From the NCBI GenBank assembly GCA_902984215.1, contig CADWAF010002106.1:108398-172397 (forward strand): a stretch of 64,000 bases of DNA. The letters run 5' to 3'. Positions 40,863-51,670 of this stretch are shown here, piece after piece. The notes under the pieces are model-generated. The model did no database searches. It saw only the letters and a list, made by a program, of their open reading frames with translations, and was not told where the DNA came from. How positions within the stretch are numbered: position 1 is the stretch's first letter; every line of letters begins with the position of its first letter. Source of the DNA: Willaertia magna. Taxonomy: Eukaryota > Heterolobosea > Eutetramitea > Acrasida > Naegleriidae. A program made the translations under genes and the position numbers.

Positions 40863-41786
40863 TTATTTTTGAGTGGAAAGACAAACATGAATTCCCAAAT
40901 GGTCAGATACAGGATCTTTTGTGTTCTCAATACATTTCCATTCAATAATGCCATACGCCTTATTACTTTCAGGTAAAGGACATTGCTTTAAAGTTTTTTC
41001 TGTGATGAAGATATGGTCCAAACACATGTTCCTATGAGTTTCAACATGAGTACTTGTATCATTTCCAAACACATCCACAAAGTTAATATCTTCCTTGCTT
41101 AAAATAGTATTCAAATTGTTTAATAATTCAGAGTACAAATTATCTTCTTTAGATTTACTATCAATATTGAAATCCCCAGTTACAATAACCTTAATATTAC
41201 TAGAAATACTATTGAATAACATCTCCTTCATAAAATTAGTCAATTCCTTAATTTGAAGTATTTTATTGCTTGGATTATGGGCATCAAAATGTGTATCAAA
41301 AACATGTAAAACGTCTCCATTATCATTTTGTAAATCAATGACAGAATATAACACGCCTTTTGCGTTAACAAACTCAACTAAACTGTAATTTGAAAAGATA
41401 TAATTTACTCTTTTAATGATTGGGTAAGTACTTAAAATCATTAAACCTGAGTCTTGACACATTGGTTTTGGTTTGTCACTTTCTGCCACGTATCTTAATG
41501 ATTTAAAATTATCAGTCAATTCATTTTGTTCTTTAACAAATTTTAAAATCAATTCTTTAGAACTATTATCAAATCCTAACCAACCGACATTTCCGAATTC
41601 AAATACTTCTTGTAATAATACTATATCAAATACGGGTTTATTATTTTTCTTTTTATCTATTAAATAGGAGAGAAATGATTTTGTTCTTTCAATTTTATTA
41701 GGTGGCATAAACGTTGAAGTATTTGTCAACCAAATATTATGAGTAAGAATATTAATTTTAAATCCTTGATCCTCTTGCGATAACAT
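40863..41786 (-). CDS. Endonuclease/exonuclease/phosphatase-fold enzyme, nSMase-like
   Basis: A 307-residue ORF from ATG 41786 (MLSQEDQGF, A-run before it). The EEP-fold motifs are present: ILTHNIWL (first metal-binding Asn), VLLQEVFEF (catalytic Glu), DTHFDAHNP, TGDFNIDS (Asp/Asn pair), LDHIF and SDHLGIHV (catalytic Asp-His). The set matches neutral sphingomyelinase SMPD2 and bacterial beta-toxin relatives, but inositol 5-phosphatases and other EEP enzymes share it. Here it has no C-terminal transmembrane pair, so it is soluble. Hydrolysis of a phosphodiester, possibly sphingomyelin, is inferred. Confidence 0.75.
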   Translation of the reverse strand: MLSQEDQGFKINILTHNIWLTNTSTFMPPNKIERTKSFLSYLIDKKKNNKPVFDIVLLQEVFEFGNVGWLGFDNSSKELILKFVKEQNELTDNFKSLRYVAESDKPKPMCQDSGLMILSTYPIIKRVNYIFSNYSLVEFVNAKGVLYSVIDLQNDNGDVLHVFDTHFDAHNPSNKILQIKELTNFMKEMLFNSISSNIKVIVTGDFNIDSKSKEDNLYSELLNNLNTILSKEDINFVDVFGNDTSTHVETHRNMCLDHIFITEKTLKQCPLPESNKAYGIIEWKCIENTKDPVSDHLGIHVCLSTQK

Positions 41787-41914
41787 TTTTTTTATTTGAA
41801 AGGTGGAACAGTTTACAACAAAACGTAAAAAAAATAGATCAAAATTTACAAAAGCACAATTTCCTTTAACTTGATGAAAAACCATTCTTGTTCTATTAAT
41901 CCTTACAAAAAAAA

Positions 41915-42689
41915 ATGCCATCAGCAAAGAATTGGTTTCCATTAGAATCAAATCCAGATTTGATGAACAGCTATGTTGCAAAGTTAGGCTTAGGAGAGAA
42001 TTATGGTTTTCATGATGTGTAAGTTTTAAATTCGATATGACTCCATTGTGTGATTTACCGATTAAAAGTTACGGATTAGATGATGAATTATTAGATATGG
42101 TTCCAAAGCCTGTTGTTTCTGTTTTATTATTATTTCCATTGACAAAAGAAAATCAAGTAATTCAACAAAAAGAAGATCAAAATTTAGTTAACTCAAATGA
42201 TGTTTTCTTTATGAAACAAGTAAGTTTCAAATTAATTATCCAACAAGTAAATGAAAATAAATTTAGACAATTGGAAATGCCTGTGGAACTATTGCAATGT
42301 TACATGCAGTTGTAAATAACAAAGATAAATTAGATATTAAAGAAGGATTTTTAAAAGATTTTATAGAAAGTGCAGCAAATAAAACACCAGAAGAAAGAGC
42401 TAAACTTTTAGAAGAAGATACAAGAGTAGAAGAGGCTCATGAAGGTACTGCTTTATCTACAGAAGCACAATCAACTGTAGTTGAAGATACAAATCTACAT
42501 TTTGTTTCTTTTGTTTGTAAAAATAATACTTTATATGAAATGGATGGAAGACGTAATGGTCCAATGCCAAGAGGTCCAACCACTCCAGAAACATTATTAA
42601 AGGATGCAGTGAAGGTAGTTAAACATTACATGGAAATTAATCCTAATCTTGTACAATTTAATTTAGTTGCTTTGGCAAAGAATGAATAA
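41915..42689 (+). CDS. UCHL3: Ubiquitin C-terminal hydrolase, UCHL3-like
   Basis: Three exons (41915-42018, 42069-42219, 42267-42689) give 225 residues, the normal length. It cleaves small adducts from ubiquitin. Family C12 features are FPLESNPD, FFMKQTIGNACGTIAMLHA (oxyanion and catalytic Cys), the crossover loop, LHFVSFV (catalytic His) and YEMDGR (catalytic Asp). The first exon is easily missed because it ends at GATGT before a 50-bp intron. Its start lies 129 bp from the divergent EEP gene. Confidence 0.94.
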
Positions 42690-42754
42690 ATTATTGTTAT
42701 CACTCAACTGTTACTTACTCTTAATAATTACAATAAAACAAATTAATAAAAAAA

Positions 42755-43804
42755 ATGCTTTCCGATAAAAAGAAACAAGAACAAGACAATCATTCTGACA
42801 ATCATTTAAAAGTATATCTTAATGTTTATGATTTACAACAAAATACTTCATCCTTCACTCATACATTAGGTTTAGGTACCTATCATTCAGGATTAGTAAT
42901 TAGAAATACTGAATATACCTTCTCTTCAGATAGTGGTGTCTTTCATCATTCTCCTAAACAAGTCAATAATTTAAAATTTATTGAAGAAATCTATTTAGGT
43001 AAAACAGATATTGATTCAATTCAAGAATTAAATAAAATTATTAATGAATTAAAACAAGAATTTACACCAAATAGTTATCATCCAATTAATAAAAATTGTA
43101 ATCATTTTGCAAATGAACTTTGTAAACGTTTATTAAATGGTAAAACAATTCCTAATTGGGTAAATCGTACAGCATCTATTGGTTCATTCTTTTCTAAATT
43201 TATACCAACAGCCACAACAGATAAATTAATTGAAAAACAAAAAGAAGAACAAATAAATAAAGAATTAAATAAAGAAAAACATTTAAATACAAATTTAGAA
43301 TTTAATTTAAATCAATTAATTAATTTTAAAGAATTATATTGTTTAAATCAAAATGATAAATATCCAATTAAAAATATATTTGAAAATAATAATAAATATT
43401 TAGAAAGTGACATGGATGAACAATTAATTATTTATATTCCATTTCAATGTCCTGTAAATATTACTTCTTTTAATTTGAAAATGAAAGATAAACAAAGTTG
43501 TCCAAAAAGTTTTAAATGTTTTGTAAATAGCAATGTTAAAATTGATTTTGAAAATGTAGAAAATATTAAAGTAGTTGATGAAATTGAAATTGATGAAGAA
43601 GAAGCTAATAGTAAAGAAGGAATGAATATTTCATTAAAAGTTGTTAAATTTAGAAATGTTAATTATTTAGTTATTTTTATTAATGATAATTATGGAAATG
43701 AAAAAACTAGAATTTATAATTTAACTATAATTGGTACACCTATAATGAATAGTGGAATGGATTTAAATAAATTACAACAAGTAAATTCATGTTGTAATAA
43801 ATAA
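42755..43804 (+). CDS. PPPDE (DeSI) peptidase fused to a PITH domain
   Basis: A 349-residue ORF. Residues about 19-150 form a PPPDE/DeSI thiol protease with catalytic His (LGTYHSGLVI) and Cys (NKNCNHFANELC). DeSI enzymes remove SUMO or ubiquitin, or act on acylated proteins. Residues about 185-335 form a PITH domain (LESDMDEQLIIYIPFQCPV, then NVNYLVIFINDNYGNEKTR in parts), the proteasome-interacting domain of TXNL1. The fusion points to a protease delivered to the proteasome. The stop codon abuts that of the opposite Hsp70. Confidence 0.85.
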   Translation: MLSDKKKQEQDNHSDNHLKVYLNVYDLQQNTSSFTHTLGLGTYHSGLVIRNTEYTFSSDSGVFHHSPKQVNNLKFIEEIYLGKTDIDSIQELNKIINELKQEFTPNSYHPINKNCNHFANELCKRLLNGKTIPNWVNRTASIGSFFSKFIPTATTDKLIEKQKEEQINKELNKEKHLNTNLEFNLNQLINFKELYCLNQNDKYPIKNIFENNNKYLESDMDEQLIIYIPFQCPVNITSFNLKMKDKQSCPKSFKCFVNSNVKIDFENVENIKVVDEIEIDEEEANSKEGMNISLKVVKFRNVNYLVIFINDNYGNEKTRIYNLTIIGTPIMNSGMDLNKLQQVNSCCNK

Positions 43805-45379
43805 TTAATCAACATCTTCAGAATTATTTAATAATTGATTGTTGTTTCTTTTTTCATCTCGCTTCATCATTTCTGCTTTTTCTATCATTGCACATATTTC
43901 ATCTGAGGATAATCTACTTGTTTCAGTGTCAATAATCATACTATTAGCTACTCCACTTGTTAATTCTTTTGCTGATACTCTTAATACTCCATCAACATTT
44001 ATGTCAAATGTAATTTCAATTAAAGGTATTCCCTTGGGTGCAGAAAATATTCCTTCTAAATTAAATTCACCTATCAAATGATTATCTTTTGTCATTACTC
44101 GTTCACCTTCATATATTAATATTGGAAATGTAGTTTGATTGTCATATTCAGTTGATATTATTATTGATTTCTTACATGGATACCATGTATTTCTTTCAAT
44201 AACCGTTCTCATTAATCCTCCATTTGTTTCAATGCCTAATGATAAAGGTGTAATAAAAGTAATTAATACATTTGACAATTTTGTGTTGGTTAAATTTGAT
44301 GCTTGTATTGCAGTTCCATGAACTATTACTTCATCTGGATTAATGTCATTACACATTTTACAGTTGTCAAAGTAATTATTTAACATTTCTTGTAATTTTG
44401 GAATGTGAGATGATCCTCCAACCATAATTACTTTATCAATTTGTTCTTTACTTAACTTTATTTCTTTTAATACTTGTTCAATTGGTTCTAAAGTGAATTT
44501 CTTAAATAAATCCATATTCAACTGTTCAAATTCTTCTTTTGTAAATTCCATTTCAAAATCAATACCTTCCATTAAGCAATCTAATTCAATTTTTGTTTTT
44601 AAACTAAAAGATAAATTTTTCTTTGCTCTTTCACATGCCAATTTCAATCTTTTGATTGCTTTTGATTTTTCATTTAAATCTTTTTTATATTTTAATTCAA
44701 ATTCCTTACAACAAACTTGTACCATTCTCTCTTCAAATTCTTCACTTTTCAAATTTGGAAAGTTTATATTTTCTTTAATTTCAAATAAACCATCATCAAC
44801 ATTTAAAACTGAAATTGTTAAATTAGTTCCAAAATCAAATACTAATATATTAATGTGGTTATTTTCTTTATTTAAATTATAAGCAAGGGCTGCGGCAGTA
44901 GGTTCATTAATTATTCTTAATACTTTCAATCCAGCAAGAGATGCTGCCTCTTCAATCACAAGTCTTTGTAGATCATTAAAATAATAAGGAACAGATATCA
45001 CTGCCTTACTCACTCGTTTTAATAAATATTGTTCAGCTAAATTCTTTAAATACGAAAAAATTAATGCTACTATTTGTTTTGGAGTAAATAATGTTTCATT
45101 ATCTTCAATTTGAATGAAATTATTATCACCTTTAATGTCAGTAAAATTTCTTCCAATCATTCTCTTAATACCAAATATGGTATTGTTTGGATTCATAATC
45201 ATTTGATTTTTGGAAGCATCTCCGATTAATTTTTCTTCTTTAATAATTGTGACATAAGATGGTGTTGTTATATTACCTTGATCATTTGTAATAACATGTA
45301 TTTCATCACCAAGCATTACAGATACACGAGAATTTTCTGTGCCAAAATCTATTCCGATAGCCCCACCAAACTCTAACAT
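43805..45379 (-). CDS. Divergent Hsp70 without lid
   Basis: A 524-residue ORF. The Hsp70 nucleotide-binding domain is recognisable: [42 protein letters not shown] and [13 protein letters not shown] beta-type substrate domain follows ([25 protein letters not shown]), but the alpha lid is truncated after about residue 500 and there is no C-terminal EEVD. Phosphate 2, normally DLGGGTFD, reads DFGTNLTIS, which should weaken ATP hydrolysis. It is probably a specialised or partly inactive Hsp70 rather than the main housekeeping one. Confidence 0.85.
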   Translation of the reverse strand: MLEFGGAIGIDFGTENSRVSVMLGDEIHVITNDQGNITTPSYVTIIKEEKLIGDASKNQMIMNPNNTIFGIKRMIGRNFTDIKGDNNFIQIEDNETLFTPKQIVALIFSYLKNLAEQYLLKRVSKAVISVPYYFNDLQRLVIEEAASLAGLKVLRIINEPTAAALAYNLNKENNHINILVFDFGTNLTISVLNVDDGLFEIKENINFPNLKSEEFEERMVQVCCKEFELKYKKDLNEKSKAIKRLKLACERAKKNLSFSLKTKIELDCLMEGIDFEMEFTKEEFEQLNMDLFKKFTLEPIEQVLKEIKLSKEQIDKVIMVGGSSHIPKLQEMLNNYFDNCKMCNDINPDEVIVHGTAIQASNLTNTKLSNVLITFITPLSLGIETNGGLMRTVIERNTWYPCKKSIIISTEYDNQTTFPILIYEGERVMTKDNHLIGEFNLEGIFSAPKGIPLIEITFDINVDGVLRVSAKELTSGVANSMIIDTETSRLSSDEICAMIEKAEMMKRDEKRNNNQLLNNSEDVD

Positions 45380-45512
45380 TTTTTACAAACGATTGTTTGG
45401 TATAATAAAAACCAACCCCTATTTTTACAAAAAATTGATCTGTTTGTAACTTCCGTTTCATTCCGTCCAGAAGATTGTTTTTGTAAAAAAAATTACTAAG
45501 CAATAATGCTAA

Positions 45513-45686
45513 TTATTTAAAATTATAACTACTGTATCCCCATACATATACATATCCATTACAATAAGCAATATTAACTGGATAGATCATTTGTTCTATT
45601 ATTTTTACAATTGTGTAATAATTTTTCCTATTTGTCCAAAAGCAAGAATTACACCGTATTTCATAAAGTTGTTTCTTTTTATTGAT
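45513..45686 (-). other. Open frame in intergenic region, possible orphan exon
   Basis: The 461-bp gap between the Hsp70 start and the RAMA gene holds a 57-codon stop-free minus-strand frame after an AG (TATAG). Its end reads NGYVYVWGYSSY, which resembles an RCC1-repeat strand (G-x-V-Y-V-W-G). A second open frame overlaps it in another phase. No start codon or donor defines either. It may be a remnant or chance; no other feature is visible in the gap. Confidence 0.2.
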
Positions 45687-45840
45687 CTATACAAATGTAC
45701 ATGGTTTTCCAAATGAAAATAAAATTTACCACTTAAAAGGTATTGTAATTTAATTTAATAATTAAATATTGGTTCAAATTGACATTCCTCTGATTCATGA
45801 CAAAATATCAAATTTAGTTTACAATGTAAAAAATAATTTT

Positions 45841-47842
45841 TTATACAGAACATAATTTTCCATTTAAAACAAACATACCAGCACTATTCTCCTTAATAAC
45901 AAAATTAGAATTAAATAATGGTGTAGAGGAATCAGTTATATCATTAATTAAAGAGGCAAGAGATGTTGGTTGTTTTTGTAATTCCAATAATTCTTTCTTC
46001 TTTTCTTGAACAGCACTCTGCCATTCTCTATACTTCCTTAAACTATCTCTTTGTTTTCTTGAACCTCTTCTATTTGAAAAATAAATCATTTCTGTCTCTC
46101 CTACGTTTGCAGAGTTATTCTTAGTTGGATAAACACATACTTTCCTTCTATTCTTTGGATGATTTTTACATGCAATAAATTGTTTTTGAATAGATTTTAC
46201 TGGTGATTTGTTTGTTATTTTAGGTTTTCTATTATACTTAGTTCTAAAATTATTTAATACAAAAGTATTATTTCCATTTGTCTCTATTAATCTATAATTT
46301 TTATCTTTCATTAATTTATTACTTGTGTTATTTATCATTGTATTGTTATTTTCTAATTGAGGGTAAGGTGACCCTATTATAAAAGGTTTTAATAATTTAC
46401 AATCATTCATATTATCATTATTTTTACATTCATGAATATTAATACTTTCATTATTAGAAGTTGTACTCTTAGAACAACTATCTATTACTTCATAAAGGAA
46501 ACGATTTTCCCAATCTTCAAACACATATCCTGTTTCTACTTCTTTTCTTAGCTCACTATCATTCTTATTTTGTAAATATTGGTATAGTTGATAAGCACAT
46601 TTTCTATACGTTGGTTTACAAAATAATTGAAATAATTCATTTTTAGAATTATTATTTTGATCGCTTTGATTATTATTTTGTTGTAAAATATCAGCGAGTT
46701 GTTTTACAAATTGTATAAAAGTTTTATCAAAGGTTTTATCAACATTAGAATCTAACTTATTTACATTATCAATATTACTAATACTACTACAACTATTACT
46801 TGATTCTAATCTTTCCAAAACCTTTTTCTTACTATTCACTTGTCCGTTAGTGGTTGATGAGAAATTCTTTTTTCGTTTATGAGATTTAATTAGTTCAATA
46901 GATTCCTCAGAATTACAACTTTGATCATTATCGTCATCGCTTATTCTTTCATCATCATCCATATTTTCATATTGACTACTTTCACTGTCGTATTCGTCAC
47001 TACTTGAATAAATATTTGAAGAACATGAACTACTACTAGAAGAGCTATCATCATTGTATATTATATCTTTGTTATATTGAGTTCTAGGTGTTCTTTTTAT
47101 TGGTGATTGTGCCACCAATGCACATTTCTTATTTGAAGTTATTGTATTTAATTGATTTGACATTAAAGTACTATTATTCATTTGTAAATTTCTATTCTTT
47201 CTAGTTCTTCTCATAAATCTAGTTACTATTGGTGAGTTATCTAATTTTTGAATGGTACAATTCAAAGTTGAAGAACCACAAATATGTGTCATTGTAGAAG
47301 TACCAGGTTGATTATTGTTATTTGTTACATTACACGTTGCGGATGTATTGTCATCTAAATTTAAAATACTTTTCATTGGGCTATCACTTGGATTTAATAA
47401 AGTAATATCAATTAATTCTTCATTCTCCATTGATTTTCTATTCTTTTTGGTATACAAACTAATTGGTCTTATCTTATTATGATAGTACCAACGTAGCCCT
47501 TCTAGACTAATGTTAGTTTTGTTTTTAAGTAATACTTTATCCCAACTAAAAGGACCACCTGAGAAATCCTTCATAAAAGTTGTAGGACTATTAAACACAC
47601 ATGAGACAAAGTATTTGAGGTATTATTATAAGATCAGATCATATAATCAATACTTACTAATCGGAAACCTTAACTCTATTAGACCAAGTCCATTCCATTT
47701 GATGTTCTTCATTGACAAAAGCCTCGGCGAACTTATATGGGTTACGCTGACAATAGTGAAAAACCAATTGATCACCAACATGCAACAAAGACTTTTCCAC
47801 TAAATGCTTGATTTTGAACTGTTTAATAGGTTCATTAGACAT
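45841..47842 (-). CDS. RAMA-domain nuclear protein
   Basis: Exons 47842-47658 and 47587-45841 join across a 70-bp intron to give 643 residues. Residues about 8-100 resemble a RAMA (restriction enzyme adenine methylase associated) domain: LVEKSLLHVGDQLVF, QMEWTW, YPTTFMKD, FSWDKVLLKN and ISLEGLRWYY, with the splice placed inside the domain. RAMA domains occur in MPND and in DNA-methylation readers or restriction proteins and are thought to read modified DNA. The rest is disordered and basic, with Ser runs, Asn runs and clusters such as KKKVLER. A chromatin role is inferred. Confidence 0.6.
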
Positions 47843-48107
47843 ATTTTTTATTATTTGCAAATAGTGCACATTCCAGAACTTGTTATGAAATTGAATTTAA
47901 AAATATCTGATTTTCTTTGATGTAAAAAATGTTGCCTTTTAGATTGTACATCACATAGATGATGTTAGTTTTGGTGTTTGCTTGATTGTTAACACACTGT
48001 TTAAACGTATCGGATCATTTGCTTTTAGTTCTTTGAAGATGAAATAATATATTAATAATATGTTTGTCAAGGTGAATTCAATTTTTTTCAGGTCTAAAGG
48101 CTTTAAA

Positions 48108-48117
48108 TTGCCGCCAC
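48108..48117. promoter_or_regulatory. GC-rich site TTGCCGCCAC
   Basis: It lies 17 bp upstream of the RhoGEF ATG at 48134 and matches TTTGCCGCCAAA near WRAP73 in eight core bases. It may be a variant E2F-like site. Confidence 0.35.
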
Positions 48118-48133
48118 AATCAAATACGAAAAA

Positions 48134-51100
48134 ATGAGTGAAGTGGAATCTGCCTTAAGACAATCAGATTTTGATCCTAATCAACCATGTAAATATTATG
48201 TAAAGGTACGGAATATAAATAATTTTATTTTCTTACTATTTTGATAAGATGAGTTATGACTTTGTTGGGCAAGGTCTTAAGGAAATGACTTTAAATAAAG
48301 GAGCTATCGTTGGTGTTACTAAGGAAGTATGTGGTTGGAGTATAGGGGTACACAAAGGAGAATGTGGATTATTTCCTACTTCCTTTGCCACAGCAATTAA
48401 GTACGGAGAAGAAAAAGCCTTTCAAATAATTATAAATTCTTATAAAAGATATAAATTTCGAAAAGGACTGGAAAATAAAAACAGAGTTAGAGAGATTATA
48501 TGTATAATCCAAGAGCTTTTAGAGTAAGTTATTTTCTATAAGATATCGCTTAAACGATTTTTAGTACTGAGAAAAATTATCTTTATTTTTTGGAATTAAT
48601 GTCTGATATTTATGTGTCGGAATTTGAAAAGAGGATTGAAGCAAAGAAACCTATAATATCATCAGATGATATAAAGAAAATATTTGGAAATTGTAAGTGT
48701 TTATTGTGAGATATCTTATCCTTTTTATTTTCGTAGTGAAACAAATTAAGGATTTGTCAAAATTATTGTCTAATGAGGCAGATAAACAACTGAAAGATAA
48801 AAATTCAAAAGCAGGGAATATAACTAAAGTTTTGGGTGTTTTTGTTAAACATGTATGTAATTACATTGTTCTTTACCTTAACTTTTGTATTAGCTACCTT
48901 TTCTTAATTTTTATAGTGACTACGTGAAGGGCTATGATTCAGCAATAGAATTAGTAAATGAATTATCAAAAAGAAACAAAGAGTTTGAAAAAAACTTGAG
49001 GCAAGCAAGGGAAGATCAAAGATCAAAAGGTCTAGGATTAAGAGACTTGTTACCAAAGCCCATGCAAAGAATTTTTGGATATAAAAACATATTTGATAGA
49101 TTAGAGAAACTTACACCAACCGATTCCTGTTTGTACACTATGGTAAAGTCTCTTAGTTCGAATATGGAAAAAATTGTTAGTAGAATCAATGAAAGTAAAC
49201 GACATTTCGAAATGTCTCAAAAGGTTGCAGAAAATTTGTCAAGTTTATTGGTATCTTGGAGAAAGTTTATGAAAGAAGGAAGATTAAGGGTAATTTTATT
49301 TGAAAAAGAAGAATGGGTTGACTGCTATTTAGCTTCAGATATATTTGTGTTTTCTCAGCCTAAAAAAGATCCAATAATTTTCTATCTTGTTTTAACACAA
49401 ATAGATGACTGTAAGTATTTATTTTTATCATTTTTCTTACAATGTTAGCAAATGAAAACAAAATAATATTGTCTACAATTAATAACCAGACAATTACCTT
49501 AATGTTTTCAGACTCTATGGAAAAGAAAGAGTGGTGTGAAATGACTAAAAAGAATCTCGATGTGGAAAAAAAGAATTGCCTTAAAAACTTTAATGTAGAT
49601 AATCCAACGACAGAAATAATAGATTGGAACAATATCATCCAACAAATTAAAGATCAGAACATAAGAATATCTGACACAATGAAAGAATATCTGTCTCATA
49701 AGAATTCACTTAGCCAATTCTATGAAACTATTGACAAATACAAAGAAGAAATCAGAACTCTTATTAATAATATCACTCACGCTCAAGAAGAAAGAAAGAA
49801 ACTTGATTCCACAATAGAAGAGGAAAAGAAAATAAATCAATTAGTTAAGGATCAAGAAAATTTATTGGGACAAATAGAAAAAAAAAGAAGCATGTTTACA
49901 AAACTTTTATACTCAGACGAAAATTCATTTAAGGTACTATTCGGGGAATTAGATCAAAGGTTTTTATTTGAGAAACAACAATTTGATGCCATTCAAGTCT
50001 CTAGAACAGCAATATCACCTCAAAATCCTGCCAAAAGACTATTTAACACTGAAGTAATCCTTGACCAAAAAACTATTGATAAACTTGATCAACTAGCTAA
50101 AGATCATGGAGACGAATTTAATCATATCCAAGCTGCTATTAAGCAAATAGATCAACAAGAAGTTACTTATGAAATACTGTTCCAAAAACAAGAACTTGAC
50201 AATGCTAATCAATATTTACAACAAAGAAACAAAGTATTGGAGGAAACAAATGAAAAGCTAAATAATCAAGTTAACAAATTAAGCAATCACATTATATCCT
50301 TAGAAAAAAAAGTTACAGAACTATTAGGAAAGAATGATATTGCACAATTTAGAAATGAAGTACTTACTGTTTTACAAGAAAAGGATGAAATGTTTTCAAG
50401 AATCAATGAAACCACTACTAATGCTATAAAGGAGAAGGTAGAAAAAGAAAATAGAACTGAGCAGCTTGAGTTGGAAATAGAAAATTATAAGAAACAAATC
50501 TTGGAGCTACAAAAACAAATAGATGAATTTAAGTCCAAATCTAAAATACCTACTACAGAAGAAACTACACCAACTAAATTAACTGTTAAGAAATTACAAA
50601 CTCCTTTTCATGAGAGAACACCTCCACTGCCTAAAAGAAGCACTGAACTATCCCAAGAGAATTCAGAGCAATTGAAAACCCTACAAGATGAATTAGCCGA
50701 AAAAAAGACACAAAATGAAAGGTTAGAGAAGGAATTTTCCGTTTTGACTAAAGAATTGGAGAAAACAAGAGAAGAAAAGATACAGATGAGAAAGGATACC
50801 TTATCTAAAATAGAAGAGATTAATTCTTATCATAATACACATTTGTTGTGTCACCAAACTACAAACAAGCTTCTTGTAGCAAATTTGGCATCTACCAATG
50901 GATTACTATTAGAATTACAACAAAAGGTTGAAAAATTCCATGAAAAGATCGCAGATGATTTTACCAATCTAGCTCAAAAAGAGCATTTATTGGATCAAGC
51001 AAATATTACAATTGAGAAGATGAAATTTGAAAACATGAAATTACAGTATTCAATAGTTGGTTGTAAACAAATTATAGAAGAAGAAAAGAAAAATAGAATA

Positions 51101-51604
51101 ATAATTGAACAAGAATATGAAAAATTAAAAGTAAAAGAACGAGAATTGAACAGATTTACTTTACCTGAAACTGGCAAGCTTAGAAATAAACAATTACCAG
51201 AAATTCCAGTTAATGGCGAATTTAGTCCAGTCAAATGTGTAACAACACAAACCAAAGAAACAGAAATGATGAACAAATCGTCTCCACATTTGATATCAAA
51301 GAATTCAACTCCAAAGGTGTTGGAATTGGAAACTCCACCAAAAAAACCCTTACCTCCCACATCAGAATTTAAACAATTACCAACAAAACCAAACACTCCT
51401 CCCTCATTAATAAGTAATAGCACTACTGTTCAGAAAAGTGTACAAAATACCGCGCCTCTAGCTAAAACACCAACAGAAGAAAGTGAAGAACAGATCAACA
51501 GAAGAAAGTCTGCATCTGTGTTCGTTCATAATGGCGGCACTGGATCCAATTTAATAGCAGATTTGATGCAATTCCACCTTAAAAAACAAAATAATAAATT
51601 GTAA
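48134..51604 (+). CDS. SH3-DH-PH Rho guanine nucleotide exchange factor with coiled coil
   Basis: Six exons (48134-48205, 48249-48523, 48565-48692, 48737-48852, about 48930-49410, 49449-51604) give about 1,075 residues. Order: SH3 (SYDFVGQGLKEMTLNKGA, WSIGVHKGECGLFPTSF; about 25-80), DH/RhoGEF (LLDTEKNYLYFLELM, RDLLPKPMQRIFGY; about 105-330), PH (RLRVILFEKEEWVDCYLASD; about 345-450), then a long coiled coil (about 450-900) and a Pro-rich tail (TPPLPKR, KPLPPTSE). It should activate a Rho or Rac GTPase at actin-rich sites. The exon 4/5 junction is uncertain: a good DYVKGYDSA segment is lost with the in-frame GAAG acceptor at 48929. Confidence 0.85.
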
Positions 51605-51670
51605 ATTATATTTTCCTTTTAAAACTTGATAGAAATGGTAAAGCAGTAAAACAATAATTTTATTCAAACA

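Noticed and set aside
40692..40976. 94-codon plus-strand ORF between the secreted protein and the EEP gene
   Set aside because: It overlaps the 3' end of the EEP gene in antisense, has no A-run before its ATG and no family resemblance; probably chance.
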